Source: Branchiostoma floridae
Lineage: Eukaryota; Chordata; Leptocardii; Amphioxiformes; Branchiostomatidae
DNA length: 24,915 nt
NCBI RefSeq assembly: GCF_000003815.2
Contig: NW_023365758.1
Location: 376,238-401,152 of the forward strand
Direction of reading: 5' to 3'
In this document: positions 1-8,235 of the stretch, piece by piece
How positions within the stretch are numbered: the first letter of the stretch is position 1
Layout: every line of letters begins with the position of its first letter
Translations under genes and position numbers: made by a program
Notes under the pieces: generated by a model
Database searches by the model: none
What the model was told of the DNA's origin: nothing
Seen by the model: the letters and a program-made list of their open reading frames with translations, nothing else

Positions 1-967
1 ATCCAATGAATTTCCGTGCAGCAGAATAGTCACAATGGTCACATGTATAGGGTTTCACACCTGTATGTTTAACCATATGTGATTTTAACGCAGACCTGTC
101 AGCCGACCTATATCCACACTCTCCGCAGATGTAGCGTTTTTCGCCGGTGTGTTTAGCCATGTGTCGGTCTAAGTTTCCTTTCTGTGCAGTGGAATAGTCG
201 CACTGGTCACATTTATACGGTTTCTCGCCCGTGTGTATCCTAATATGTACTGTTAAGTCAGACCTGTCAGCCGTCCTGTAGCCGCAGTCTCCACACAGGA
301 AGGGTTTCTCGCCGGTGTGTTTAGTTATGTGTCGATCCAAATCAGATTTATATGAAGAGGAATAGTCGCAATGGTCACATTTATAGGGTTTCACACCTGT
401 ATGTTTACCCATATGTAATTTTAACGAAGACCTGCGAGCCGACCTATATCCACACATTCCACAGATGAACCGTTTTTCGCCGGTGTGTTTAGCCATATGT
501 CGGTCTAGGTCTCCCTTCCGTGCAGTAGAACAGTCGCACTGGTCACATTTAAAGGGTTTCTCACCAGAATGTTTTCTTTTGTGAATTGACAGCTGAGCAT
601 TTGACAGTGCCCTGTAGTCACATTCCGTACACACAAAGCGTTTGTCCACAGTACGTTTCACCGGGAGAGTGTCCCCTTGCTCTGTATAGGCATGTGTGTG
701 GGGATGGTGGTCAGATTCTACTCCGCACGTTTCCTCGTATGGAATGGTTCCGCTAGAGTTGTTGTCTATTTATGTTTGCCTATGTTTGTGATGAATATGT
801 TTAATTTCCTTTTATGTAACACGCAGGGCTCCACTGAAAAGCAGTGCAAGAGCACTGAGCTTGGACCACCCTGGATAAAGATTACAGAAATAAATAAATA
901 AATAAATAAATAAAGAGTGCACTGCTTGGTGATCGTCCATAGCAACCTCGCTGTTTCTTTCTCCCAT
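1..967 (-). pseudogene. C2H2 zinc-finger locus A, 3'-truncated by window edge and disrupted by a LINE tail
   Basis: This is the leftmost member of the zinc-finger cluster and its 3' end lies outside the window. Reading from ATG at 967, the protein starts MGERNSEVAMDDHQAVHS, like loci B and C. It then runs into a retrotransposon tail (769-914) that adds in-frame stops, the first at 812-814. The family frame resumes at about 768 with the usual linker (IPYEETCGVESDHH) and at least seven and a half fingers: the first is CTECDYRALSNAQLSIH, followed by alternating KCDQCDY and ICGECGY types with TGEKP or TGVKP linkers. The parts before and after the insert share a frame (967 and 733 differ by a multiple of 3). 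At the left edge the last finger reads ARKFIG where locus C reads ARKFHLD, a 2-base deletion. Intact fingers would bind DNA in the nucleus. I call it a pseudogene; splicing around the insert cannot be excluded. Confidence 0.8.
769..914 (+). mobile_element. 5'-truncated non-LTR retrotransposon tail (CR1/L2-like) in locus A
   Basis: Where B and C have continuous coding sequence, A carries about 145 extra bases on the plus strand. They contain a small hairpin-type sequence (CACTGAAAAGCAGTG), then CCCTGGATAAAGATTACAG and a run of AAAT units (888-914). A short 3' end with a simple AAAT-type tail is typical of 5'-truncated CR1/L2-clade LINE copies. About 24 bp of the host exon present in B is missing at the junction. 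The clade name is from memory of such tails. Confidence 0.65.
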
Positions 968-969
968 TT

Positions 970-1655
970 CTAAAAACAACAATAATGACCGTTGAAAAAA
1001 CATATTCCTACTACACAGCGTATAGATGTGGAAACATCAATGGTTACACTCAATTGTAAAACGGCCGTAACAGTTTAGAAAGACCCCCTCCTAATTTCAA
1101 TTTAGGAAGACCCCCTCTCCAAAGACAAATCCCTCAGAAGACTATCAAACCGTGACATTGTCAATCCTTGTCGATGTCAAGCACACGCACCAATACTCGC
1201 ACATACACGCACTCAAACTCACACACTGACCCCGTGCTCCGGATCCTCGCTGTAAACACTACACAGATACGTATGCACAGACACAAATGATTTAATTATA
1301 CAACCGCGATTAAACAAATCGTGATTGATTAAAAATTAGCAAGACCCCTTAAATGCTCAAGAATCGCTTAATTGAAAGAGTTATCAAACCGTATCATTGC
1401 TCATCCTTGCCAATGTCAACAAGTAGTATTTACTGCCGCCCTCCCCTTTGTACAAATCGATCACTGATTTCCTCAAAGAAACAATCTAAAGTACCAAGGA
1501 ATTAGCAGAAAATGTGAATAGGCAGTAGAAAAATGTTTTACTTACCGGTTTATGGTGCTGATTGACTGCTAATGTGTAGCATTGTCTTATAAACGGCAAA
1601 CTGGAAAGACAAGGATCTTGCCCGTTATCATCCGATCAATCAAAATGGTGTTCTG
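970..1655 (-). other. Locus A leader exon (1546-~1655) and 5'UTR intron (970-1545)
   Basis: On the minus strand the leader ends CATAAACCG and is followed by donor GTAAGTAAA at 1545. The acceptor TTGTTTTTAG ends at 970, leaving AA before the ATG at 967. The same exon/intron plan recurs at all six loci, which supports it. The intron holds two diverged copies of a block with AAGACCCC, ATCAAACCGT and a C-rich stretch (about 1075-1190 and 1335-1450) and a CA-rich segment (1188-1285). The leader carries a short upstream ORF starting ATGATAACGGGC that stops within the exon. The transcription start is not defined. Confidence 0.65.
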
Positions 1656-1760
1656 GCAAACTGACCTTTCAGCGCAGTGGAGGTCAAAGGTCAAAGTTGA
1701 TTTACCTGATTACCGCGTCCAGTTTAACGACATAACTGTATTACTTTACTCTGTCTAAAA
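1630..1760 (-). promoter_or_regulatory. Locus A promoter block with a perfect DR1
   Basis: A conserved block upstream of the leader exon. It contains AAAATGGTG, a degraded form of the YY1-like AAAATGGCGG seen in B and C, and AGGTCAAAGGTCA at 1681-1693, a perfect DR1 nuclear-receptor repeat. The conserved ACCTGATTACC follows. The same order recurs upstream of every locus. Factor assignment is by motif only. Confidence 0.5.
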
Positions 1761-2600
1761 TGACGCCGTTCTTTGGTTGTGTTATTCGTTTCATTTCCTA
1801 CCATAGAAGGCGACGTTTTCGGCAACGTTTGCATATATGCATGTGTGTATGTTTGTATGTATTCATGTGTGTATGTTTGTGTGTATGAATGAATGCGTGC
1901 ATGTTTGTGCGTGGACAGCATAACTTTTGAAGGCCTGGATGGACTGTATTAAATATTTGGAATGTGGGTAGGTCTTGATGAGATATAAAAATGATTAACG
2001 TTAATTCACCTTTATCCGCGGGGTAACCTATATCCGCTGTTGCTAAACAGGGTGTCTTGGAATATCAAATCGATGATCGATAGTTTCAAATTGTGCTATT
2101 TTAGAAATATTGCAGTTTGAAATCATCATCTGTGGACTTGATATCCCTAAATATATTTTTGTTTAAAAGAACGGATAAAGGGTACCCTGCGAATAAAGGT
2201 AAACTAGCGTTAGAATGTCCAAACATATCCCAAAAAAATTCTTCAGGCACTTTTACCAAGGCCACATATCCTTTTGAGTTGGCCATCTGCGCCTGCGCTG
2301 TAATACCGATATTTGCACCGCAGAAATGCAGCCGACCGATGATGATGTTGTAGATGTAGATGATATAAATCATGTTAATGTAAATTAGCATAATATACTA
2401 CTATTAGTAATGCTACCACTACTTATAATACATGGAATGAAGATAATCTAACAACGTTGGATATGATATATGAAAAATCAGCATCATGCCAATGACTGCA
2501 GTGTTATATTGACATTCACCTAGTTCACGTAGTATTATCACCTAGAATATCAGCGTCTATTTGTTATTGACTAAATTGACTACATGTTAAAACCGATTGT
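1761..2600. other. Non-coding spacer between loci A and B
   Basis: I see no coding gene here. A TGTGTATGTTTGTATG-type low-complexity stretch (1832-1915) is shared with the spacers after B and C. The block at 2240-2340 and the AT-rich stretch to 2560 are clearly homologous to 9270-9640 and 9840-9890, so this is duplicated spacer. The block contains CTGCGCCTGCGCTG (2287-2300), close to an NRF1 site, next to TTGGCCATCTG. Short ORFs on either strand look incidental. Confidence 0.6.
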
Positions 2601-2769
2601 CTACTGTGTGCTCTTTGGTAGGGCATTTTGGCTACAGGTCGTGACATCACTCTCCTTTGTACGAAAATGTCTGTTAGCTAGTATATAAAAGAAAGAACTC
2701 AATTCAAGATGGCAATGATTTGGTGCACGTTGATAGACGACGTTTGTATTGCGCCTATATATATATATA

Positions 2770-3027
2770 AATTCCGTCCCGGTTAACCCGCAGTCCTCAA
2801 ACCCATAATTTCTTTCTCCTTTTTCTACATTGTGTTTGGCCATGTTCAGGTATACACTACTTTGATGAAGCAGAAAAGTAGCTCTGATCACAGTTGTGTT
2901 TTGAGTCTTCGCTGGTATTGTTTGTGACCGGATAGTTAGACTTGCCAACCGTCCCACTTGCAAACTGCGTGCATAAGAAGTGTGTTTGTTCAAGCGTTTG
3001 TTTAGATACCTTAACTCTGTAGTCACA
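2770..3027 (-). pseudogene. Decayed zinc fingers downstream of gene B
   Basis: Past the B stop codon the minus strand still shows finger fragments in shifting frames: CDYRVKVSKQ directly after the stop, then NCDQSYFSAS, VYLNMAKHNVEKGERN and GFEDCGLTGTEF. These match the pattern CDQCDYSA..LDxHMAKHTGEKP.MCGECGF. The B stop arises where AAACCCTACAAATGTGAC has lost a base and gained TTAA. The gene therefore once extended further 3', or the tail is a relic of an ancestral array. Confidence 0.7.
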
Positions 3028-4032
3028 TTAATTGGTCACATTGGTAGGTTTCTCGCCGGTATGTTTGATCATATGTCGTGATAGGTTTGACCTGTGAGCA
3101 GTTCTGTATCCGCACTCCCCACAGATGAAGCGTTTTTCGTTGTTGTGTTTAGCCATGTGTGAATCTAAATGGCCTTTCTTTGCAGCAGAATAGTCACACT
3201 GGTCGCACTTATAAGGTTTCACACCAGTATGTGTTCTCATGTGCACGGTTAAGGAATACCTGGTAACCGTCCTGTATCCGCATTCCCCACACATGTATGG
3301 CTTTTCGCCGGTGTGTCTAGTCATGTGTTGGCCTAACGTGGATTTCTCTGCAGCTGAATAGTCGCACTGGTCACATTTATAAGGTTTCACACCTGTATGT
3401 CTTTTCATGTGTGTGGCTAAGGAAGACTTGAAAGCCGTCCTGAACCCACACTCCCCACACATGTAGGGTTTTTCTCCGTTGTGTCTAACCACGTGTTGGT
3501 CTAAGTTGCCTTTCTGTGCAGAAGAATAGTCGCACTGATCACACTTGTAAGGTTTCACGCCAGTGTGTTTTCTCATGTGTATGGTTAAGAAAGCCATGTC
3601 AGTCGTCCTGTACCCACACTCTCCACACAAGAGAGGCTTGTCTCCGGTGTGTTTAGCCATGTGTCTCTTTAAATTTCCTTTCTTTGCAGCAGCATAGTCA
3701 CACTGGTCACATGTATAGGGTTTCTCACCAGTATGTTTTCTTTTGTGTATTGACAGTTGAGCATTTGAGAGTGCCCTATAGTCACATTCCGTACACACAA
3801 AGCGTTTGTCCGGTTTGTCCAAAATACGTTTCACCGTAAGCTTGTCCACTTGCTCTGTATGGCCCTGTGAGGGAGGATGCTCAGATTCTACTCCGCACGT
3901 TTCTTCGTTTGGAATGACCCCTTCGTTGTTCTGCTCTCTTCCCATGTCTATTTTTATGCTGATGCTTGTTTCGTCTCCTGGGTGTACAGCTTGGGGACCG
4001 TCCATAGCAACCTCGCTGTTTCTTTCGTCCAT
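3028..4032 (-). CDS. C2H2 zinc-finger protein B (9 fingers)
   Basis: A predicted nuclear DNA-binding protein of 334 residues. The first ~75 residues are a polar, acidic region starting MDERNSEVAMDG and ending VKRILDKPDKR, with no KRAB, SCAN, BTB or ZAD domain that I recognise. Nine fingers of 28 residues follow (C-x2-C-x12-H-x3-H), with TGEKPY or TGVKPY linkers. They alternate between KCDQCDY and MCGECGY types; helices include QKGNLDQ, FKSSLAT and EKSTLGQ. The ATG at 4032 is chosen because a splice acceptor (TTTTAG|AA) lies immediately upstream. The open frame beyond it to 4257 only encodes a TG-repeat intron. The C-terminus is abrupt (GEKPTNVTN), ending inside the next linker after a small indel, so the array was probably longer. 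Specific targets are unknown. Confidence 0.88.
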   Translation of the reverse strand: MDERNSEVAMDGPQAVHPGDETSISIKIDMGREQNNEGVIPNEETCGVESEHPPSQGHTEQVDKLTVKRILDKPDKRFVCTECDYRALSNAQLSIHKRKHTGEKPYTCDQCDYAAAKKGNLKRHMAKHTGDKPLLCGECGYRTTDMAFLTIHMRKHTGVKPYKCDQCDYSSAQKGNLDQHVVRHNGEKPYMCGECGFRTAFKSSLATHMKRHTGVKPYKCDQCDYSAAEKSTLGQHMTRHTGEKPYMCGECGYRTVTRYSLTVHMRTHTGVKPYKCDQCDYSAAKKGHLDSHMAKHNNEKRFICGECGYRTAHRSNLSRHMIKHTGEKPTNVTN

Positions 4033-4090
4033 TTCTAAAACAAAAATGACGAACGGTATAAAACATCCCTGTGTAATCCTTATTCTAGAT

Positions 4091-4092
<2 letters not shown>

Positions 4093-4134
<42 letters not shown>

Positions 4135-4260
4135 CAGGCACACACACAAACACACACATACACCCACACTCAGTTTCAAACACAAAAACGTGCACACTCG
4201 TACACACGCACATGAACGCACACACACGTACAACCACACACACACACGCACACACACGTT
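4093..4260. repeat. GA then CA microsatellite in the gene B intron
   Basis: A pure GA tract (about 4093-4129) is followed by interrupted CA repeats up to the assembly gap. On the transcribed strand it is TC/TG-rich and lies about 60 nt upstream of the acceptor. Confidence 0.95.
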
Positions 4261-4262
4261 TC

Positions 4263-4362
4263 NNNNNNNNNNNNNNNNNNNNNNNNNNNNNNNNNNNNNN
4301 NNNNNNNNNNNNNNNNNNNNNNNNNNNNNNNNNNNNNNNNNNNNNNNNNNNNNNNNNNNNNN
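4263..4362. other. Assembly gap (100 N)
   Basis: Exactly 100 ambiguous bases directly after a CA repeat, a conventional placeholder for a gap of unknown size. The true length of the gene B intron is therefore unknown. Confidence 0.98.
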
Positions 4363-4664
4363 AACATAGATTAAATTCCTTTAGATAGTTTATTCAAAGA
4401 GTTATCAAACCGTATCATTGTTCATCCTTGCCTAAATATGTAAACAACTAGTAATTGCTGCCCCCCTCCCCTTTCTACAAATCGATCACTGATTTCCTGA
4501 AAGAAACCTGTGTTCAATCTAAAGTACAAAGGAAAAAGCAGGCAATCAGTGGACAGGCAGTAAAGACATGTCTTACCTACCGGTTTATGGTACTGATTAA
4601 CTGCTATCGTGTGGAATCGTCTTAAAAACGGCCTGACTGGAAACAAAGGAAATTTGCCAGTGAT

Positions 4665-4795
4665 CATCCGTAAATCAAAATGGCGGCCTGGCAAACTAAC
4701 CTTTCAGCGCTGTTGAGGTCGAAGGTCAAAGTTGATTCACCTGATTACCCCGTACAGTTGAACATATTCCTTAACCCATAATAATGACGTAATTG
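4665..4795 (-). promoter_or_regulatory. Gene B promoter block: YY1-like, DR1-like and CRE-like motifs
   Basis: AAAATGGCGGCC at 4677-4688 resembles a YY1 site. AGGTCGAAGGTCA at 4716-4728 is a DR1 with one imperfect half-site, followed by ACCTGATTACC. TGACGTAA at 4785-4792 is a CRE/ATF-type site shared with gene C (8851-8858). Order and spacing match the other five loci, which supports a functional promoter. Binding itself is inferred. Confidence 0.55.
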
Positions 4796-4869
4796 TATTA
4801 CTTTACTCTGCTAGAATAATGCTGTTCTTGGGTTGTATACTTTGTTTTATTACCTATCATAACGTTAGA

Positions 4870-5459
4870 AGGTGACGTTTTCGGTGGTGTTTGTATGTAT
4901 ATATGTGTGTATGTTTGTATATATGAATACGTGCATATGCATGTTTGTGCGTGGACAGCATAACTTTAGACGGCTTGGATGGACTGTATTGAATAGTTGC
5001 TTTGTGGGTTGATCTTGATGATAAATTTAAATGATGATATAAGATTAAACATGAAAGATGTTATTATGAAAACTTCCAAACGATAACAAAACAACAACGG
5101 AGCATGTGCCAAAGTCATCTCGGACTACTAGAAAGACTAGAAATATACACAAATTCGCAAAGACTTTGTAGGTCTTAGAATGCCCAGTGAAGTTTTGGTA
5201 ATACATATTTATTGGGTTCGTTTATGCCTAAAATGAGTGCAGGTAAAGTACAAATACACAGATAGCATTTGTCAAAGTCATCTTGTAGCTATAAAAATTA
5301 AGAATGGATACAAAATGACAAAAGTTCGGCGGCCCTAGAAGTCTCAGTAGAACATACCACTTAATGTTTTGCGTTCATGCTCTTATAAACTACAGTATTA
5401 AGTACACGTATAAATAACGGCAAAGAATAAAACAAACTTACAGAGATGTAAGAATGCTG
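4870..5459. other. Non-coding spacer left of the TA-flanked MITE
   Basis: No gene seen. The TATGTGTGTATGTTTG-type stretch (4890-4960) matches the other spacers. A phrase is repeated about 165 bp apart (GCATGTGCCAAAGTCATCT near 5103 and a variant near 5266), suggesting a small internal duplication. The rest is AT-rich and unrecognised. Confidence 0.5.
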
Positions 5460-5461
5460 TA

Positions 5462-6367
5462 CAGTCAAACCTGTCTATTGCGGCCACTCAAGGGACTGGT
5501 CAAAATTGGCCACTATAGAGAGGTGGCCACTATAGAGAATATGCTAATTAATTGACCACAAGCAATAAGTTACACATGGTTTTAGTACCCACTGATTTAT
5601 ATTAACATAATACAGTACTGTACATGTACTGCAATGATTTTTACACTATATGTATTAAGAAAACAAAAGCTATAAAAAATTTTTAATGTTCTACAGTTAA
5701 TATTGTCTGAAGAGACCGGTATCGTCATATTTCTTTGATCATTCGTCTTCTATTCTTTGATACTTCGCCGTCCGTGTGTTCCCGCTCGCGTTCACACGTT
5801 AGATTCGCCCATTATGCTAATGTGGTACTCACAAGAAAAGTCTCGTCATTTTAGACTTATCTCTTAATAAATGTAAGAATAAAATGCTGCATAGTCTGAA
5901 GTTCATATCATTTTGTCTTTGTAACAATTTATTTAGAAAGTTTTTGTGATGCAAATTAACCTAAGCGATAGTGTATTAGAACGTAACTTTAACACAATTT
6001 ACCTCCGTAATATTGGTGTCGTCTATTAACCTTATATGACCTCGTTTGTCAGTGGGTATGGGTAGCGCCAGTTAACGAAGTTTTGTTTTGAAAATAAATC
6101 ACAGATGTTTTAAATCCGGCGTAGGGTGACGATACGGCCGCTGCATATGGCCGAACGCGTGCCGAAACATAGGCCAGCGGTCCGCGTGGCCGTAATCGGC
6201 AGTGTTTTTGTACCTGCGGGACCGGAAATCGTGTGGCCGTGGCCGCGTTGGACAGGTGGCCGTTAAGCCTATCTCTTAATCATTACGAATCCAAGGGACC
6301 GACAAAAAGTGGCCACTATGGGCAGGTGGCCGCTATGCAAAGGTGGCCGCTAATACAGGTTTGACTG
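5462..6367. mobile_element. 906-bp non-autonomous DNA transposon (TA target site, pogo/Tc1-mariner-like)
   Basis: The ends are perfect inverted repeats, CAGTCAAACCTGT on the left and ACAGGTTTGACTG on the right. They are flanked by TA dinucleotides at 5460-5461 and 6368-6369, the target duplication of Tc1/mariner/pogo-type elements. Both subterminal regions repeat a GTGGCCACTATAG or GCGGCCACC motif (two or three times on each side). No transposase frame is visible, so it needs enzyme from elsewhere. The interior is AT-rich on the left and GC-rich at 6120-6260. Superfamily is inferred from the TA duplication and terminal bases. Confidence 0.82.
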
Positions 6368-6369
6368 TA

Positions 6370-6790
6370 TTTGATTGCATCATAACCACTAAAGCATGGT
6401 GTTGCATACTGGTACATCTTGGTTTAACTGGTTTTCGCTTCCTAAGGCATCTGTGATGTAGTTATATAAGTACAGATGTAATACGTAAAGCATAATGACT
6501 ATATTGCTACTAGTAATATTACTACTCATATAACTACTACTAATAATGAAATGAATATAATCTAACGTTTCAAGTGATATAAGAAAAAGTCTATGACTAC
6601 GTAGCATTTTAAGCTAGTAATATCAGCATGAATCAGTTACTAGTATTATAGAAAAATTACACCCTTAGTATGAAATACATGCATTTAGATACGTTCGACG
6701 AAAAATGTCTATGTTCAAACAGTAACCAGTCTATATCAAATAAATAATAGATATGTTCAAATGGCTTGGGGCTGAAACAGAAAGGGAACA
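6370..6790. other. Non-coding spacer right of the MITE
   Basis: AT-rich with no gene. The part with CTACTAGTAATATTACTACTC (about 6508) and the following TAATGAAATGAATATAATCTAAC is diverged from the same spacer block at 2390-2470 and 9500-9560, so it belongs to the ancestral repeat unit. Confidence 0.45.
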
Positions 6791-6829
6791 GCTTAACTGA
6801 CATTTCTGAGCATAACCAAGATTTGAAAT

Positions 6830-7170
6830 TTGGTGAACGTTGACAGACGGCTTTGTGTAGTATTAGTTACTACTTCAGGTAGGTTCCAACCCATCCCGGT
6901 GAACCCGCACTCCCCACACAAGTAAGGTTCAACCACGTGTAGGTCTAAATTACTGGTCATTGCAAATATTGTGACAAAGTGAGAAACTGTTACTCCTTGT
7001 CGATGTCCACAACTAGTCGCAATAGCTACTGATGCCCCCCTCCCCTTACTTTTCCAAGAAGCAGATATGGTCGCACTGATCACATTTTTGTTTTGAATCT
7101 TTAAATGTACTTTTTGCATGTGTCTGGATAGATCAACTATGTCAACCGCCCTGTATCAGTAACCGTCAAC
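6830..7170 (-). pseudogene. Decayed zinc fingers downstream of gene C, split by an intron-derived fragment
   Basis: On the minus strand a finger starts NKNV/KCDQCDHICF (about 7090-7056) and resumes after roughly 90 bp as IFAMTSNLDLHVVEPYLCGECGFTGMGWNLPE (about 6965-6870). The intervening sequence matches the conserved intron block of the other loci, including TGTCGATGTCCACAA and CCCCCCTCCCC. No continuous frame joins it to gene C, which stops at 7178. Confidence 0.72.
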
Positions 7171-7177
7171 TATATCC

Positions 7178-8233
7178 CTAAGATGTGTGTTTGATCAAGT
7201 GCTTCTCTAAGTAATCTTTCCTTGTAGCAGAATAGTCGCATTGGTCACATTTATAGGGTTTCTCGCCTGTATGTGTTCTCATATGTACGGTTAAGTAAGA
7301 CATGTCAGCAGCCCTATATCCGCACTTTCCACACATGAAGGGCTTTTCGCCGGTGTGTTTAGCCATGTGTCGATCCAAATGAAATTTCCGTGCAGCAGAA
7401 TAGTCGCAATAGTCACATGTATAGGGTTTCACACCTGTATGTTTACCCATATGTGATTTTAACGCAGACCTGTCAGCCGACCTATATCCACACTCTCCGC
7501 AGATGTAGCGTTTTTCGCCGGTGTGTTTAGCCATATGTCGGTCTAAGTTTCCTCTCTGAGCAGTGGAATAGTCACATTGGTCACATTTATAAGGTTTCAC
7601 GCCTGTATGTTTTCTCATATGTACGGTTAAGGAAGACCTGTCAGCCGTCCTGTATCCGCACTCTCCACACAGGAAGGGTTTTTCGCCGGTGTGCTTGGCC
7701 ATGTGTCTATCCAATTGAGATTTATGTGTAGCGGAATAGTCGCACTGGTCACACTTGTAAGGTTTCTCGCCTGTATGTGTTCTCATATGTGCGGTTAGGT
7801 GAGACTTGTGAGCAGTTCTGTATCCGCACTCCACACACATGAAGCGTTTTTCGCTGGTGTGCTTGTCCATGTGTGACTCTAAATGGTCTTTCTTTGCAGC
7901 AGAATAGTCGCAAATGTCGCACTTATAAGGTTTCTCGCCAGTATGTTTTCTTGTGTGTCTCGATAGTTTAACCTTTTTGGCTGGCCTATAGTCACATTCC
8001 GTACACTCGAAGCGTCTGTCCACAGTACGTTTCAACGCAAGAAATCCCGCTTGCTCTGTATGGACCTGTGCAGGAGGATGGTCAGATTCTACTCCGCACG
8101 GTTCCTCGCGTGGAATGCCCCATTTCTTGCTCTGCTGCCTTTCCGTGTCTAATTTCTCGCTTTTGCTTGCCTTGTCCCCATGGTGTACAGTTGACCGATC
8201 GTCCATAGCGACCTCACCGCTTCTCTCGCCCAT
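7178..8233 (-). CDS. C2H2 zinc-finger protein C (10 fingers)
   Basis: A predicted nuclear DNA-binding protein of 351 residues. The N-terminal ~74 residues begin MGERSGEVAMDD and contain the family linker CGVESDHPPAQVHTEQ. Ten canonical 28-residue C2H2 fingers follow; all cysteine and histidine ligands look intact. Types alternate as in the other loci; helices include KKDHLES, HKSQLDR, DRSSLTV, QRGNLDR, DRSALKS and RKFHLDR. The last finger ends HLIKHTS and a clean stop. The start is placed at 8233 because the acceptor TTTTCAG|AA is directly upstream; an ATG five codons earlier lies inside the intron. Fingers 6-8 are almost identical to the last complete ones of locus A, pointing to local exchange. 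Targets are unknown. Confidence 0.9.
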   Translation of the reverse strand: MGERSGEVAMDDRSTVHHGDKASKSEKLDTERQQSKKWGIPREEPCGVESDHPPAQVHTEQAGFLALKRTVDRRFECTECDYRPAKKVKLSRHTRKHTGEKPYKCDICDYSAAKKDHLESHMDKHTSEKRFMCVECGYRTAHKSHLTAHMRTHTGEKPYKCDQCDYSATHKSQLDRHMAKHTGEKPFLCGECGYRTADRSSLTVHMRKHTGVKPYKCDQCDYSTAQRGNLDRHMAKHTGEKRYICGECGYRSADRSALKSHMGKHTGVKPYTCDYCDYSAARKFHLDRHMAKHTGEKPFMCGKCGYRAADMSYLTVHMRTHTGEKPYKCDQCDYSATRKDYLEKHLIKHTS

Positions 8234-8235
8234 TT

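Larger units (their letters stand above)
4035..4690 (-). other. Gene B leader exon (4581-~4690) and 5'UTR intron (4035-4580)
   Basis: The leader ends CATAAACCG on the minus strand, with donor GTAGGTAAGA at 4580-4571. The acceptor TTTGTTTTAG ends at 4035. The intron holds GA and CA microsatellites, the assembly gap, and the conserved C-rich block (CCCCCCTCCCC at about 4461). An ATG in the leader (ATGATCACTGGC, about 4667) opens a frame that crosses the splice junction and overlaps the main ATG out of frame, so it is a possible upstream ORF. Confidence 0.68.

Noticed and set aside
2601-3026. 141-codon minus-strand ORF after gene B as a separate gene
   Set aside because: It contains finger fragments only in shifted frames, has no coherent domain, and lines up with the vestigial tails of other units.
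4033-4257. N-terminal extension of gene B (cysteine/valine-rich, from 4257)
   Set aside because: It translates a GA/CA microsatellite and lies upstream of a splice acceptor conserved in all loci. The family start MDERNSEVAMD is at 4032.
3806-4369. Plus-strand ORFs opposite the zinc-finger exons (e.g. 3806-4369, 16786-17052, 15727-15927, 20685-20885)
   Set aside because: They are antisense shadows of fingers, microsatellites or vestigial sequence, with no recognisable domains.
6966-7055. Possible GT-AG intron in the decayed fingers after gene C
   Set aside because: A GTAAGG start and a nearby CAG can be found, but there is no pyrimidine tract and the sequence is better explained as a displaced 5'UTR intron block.
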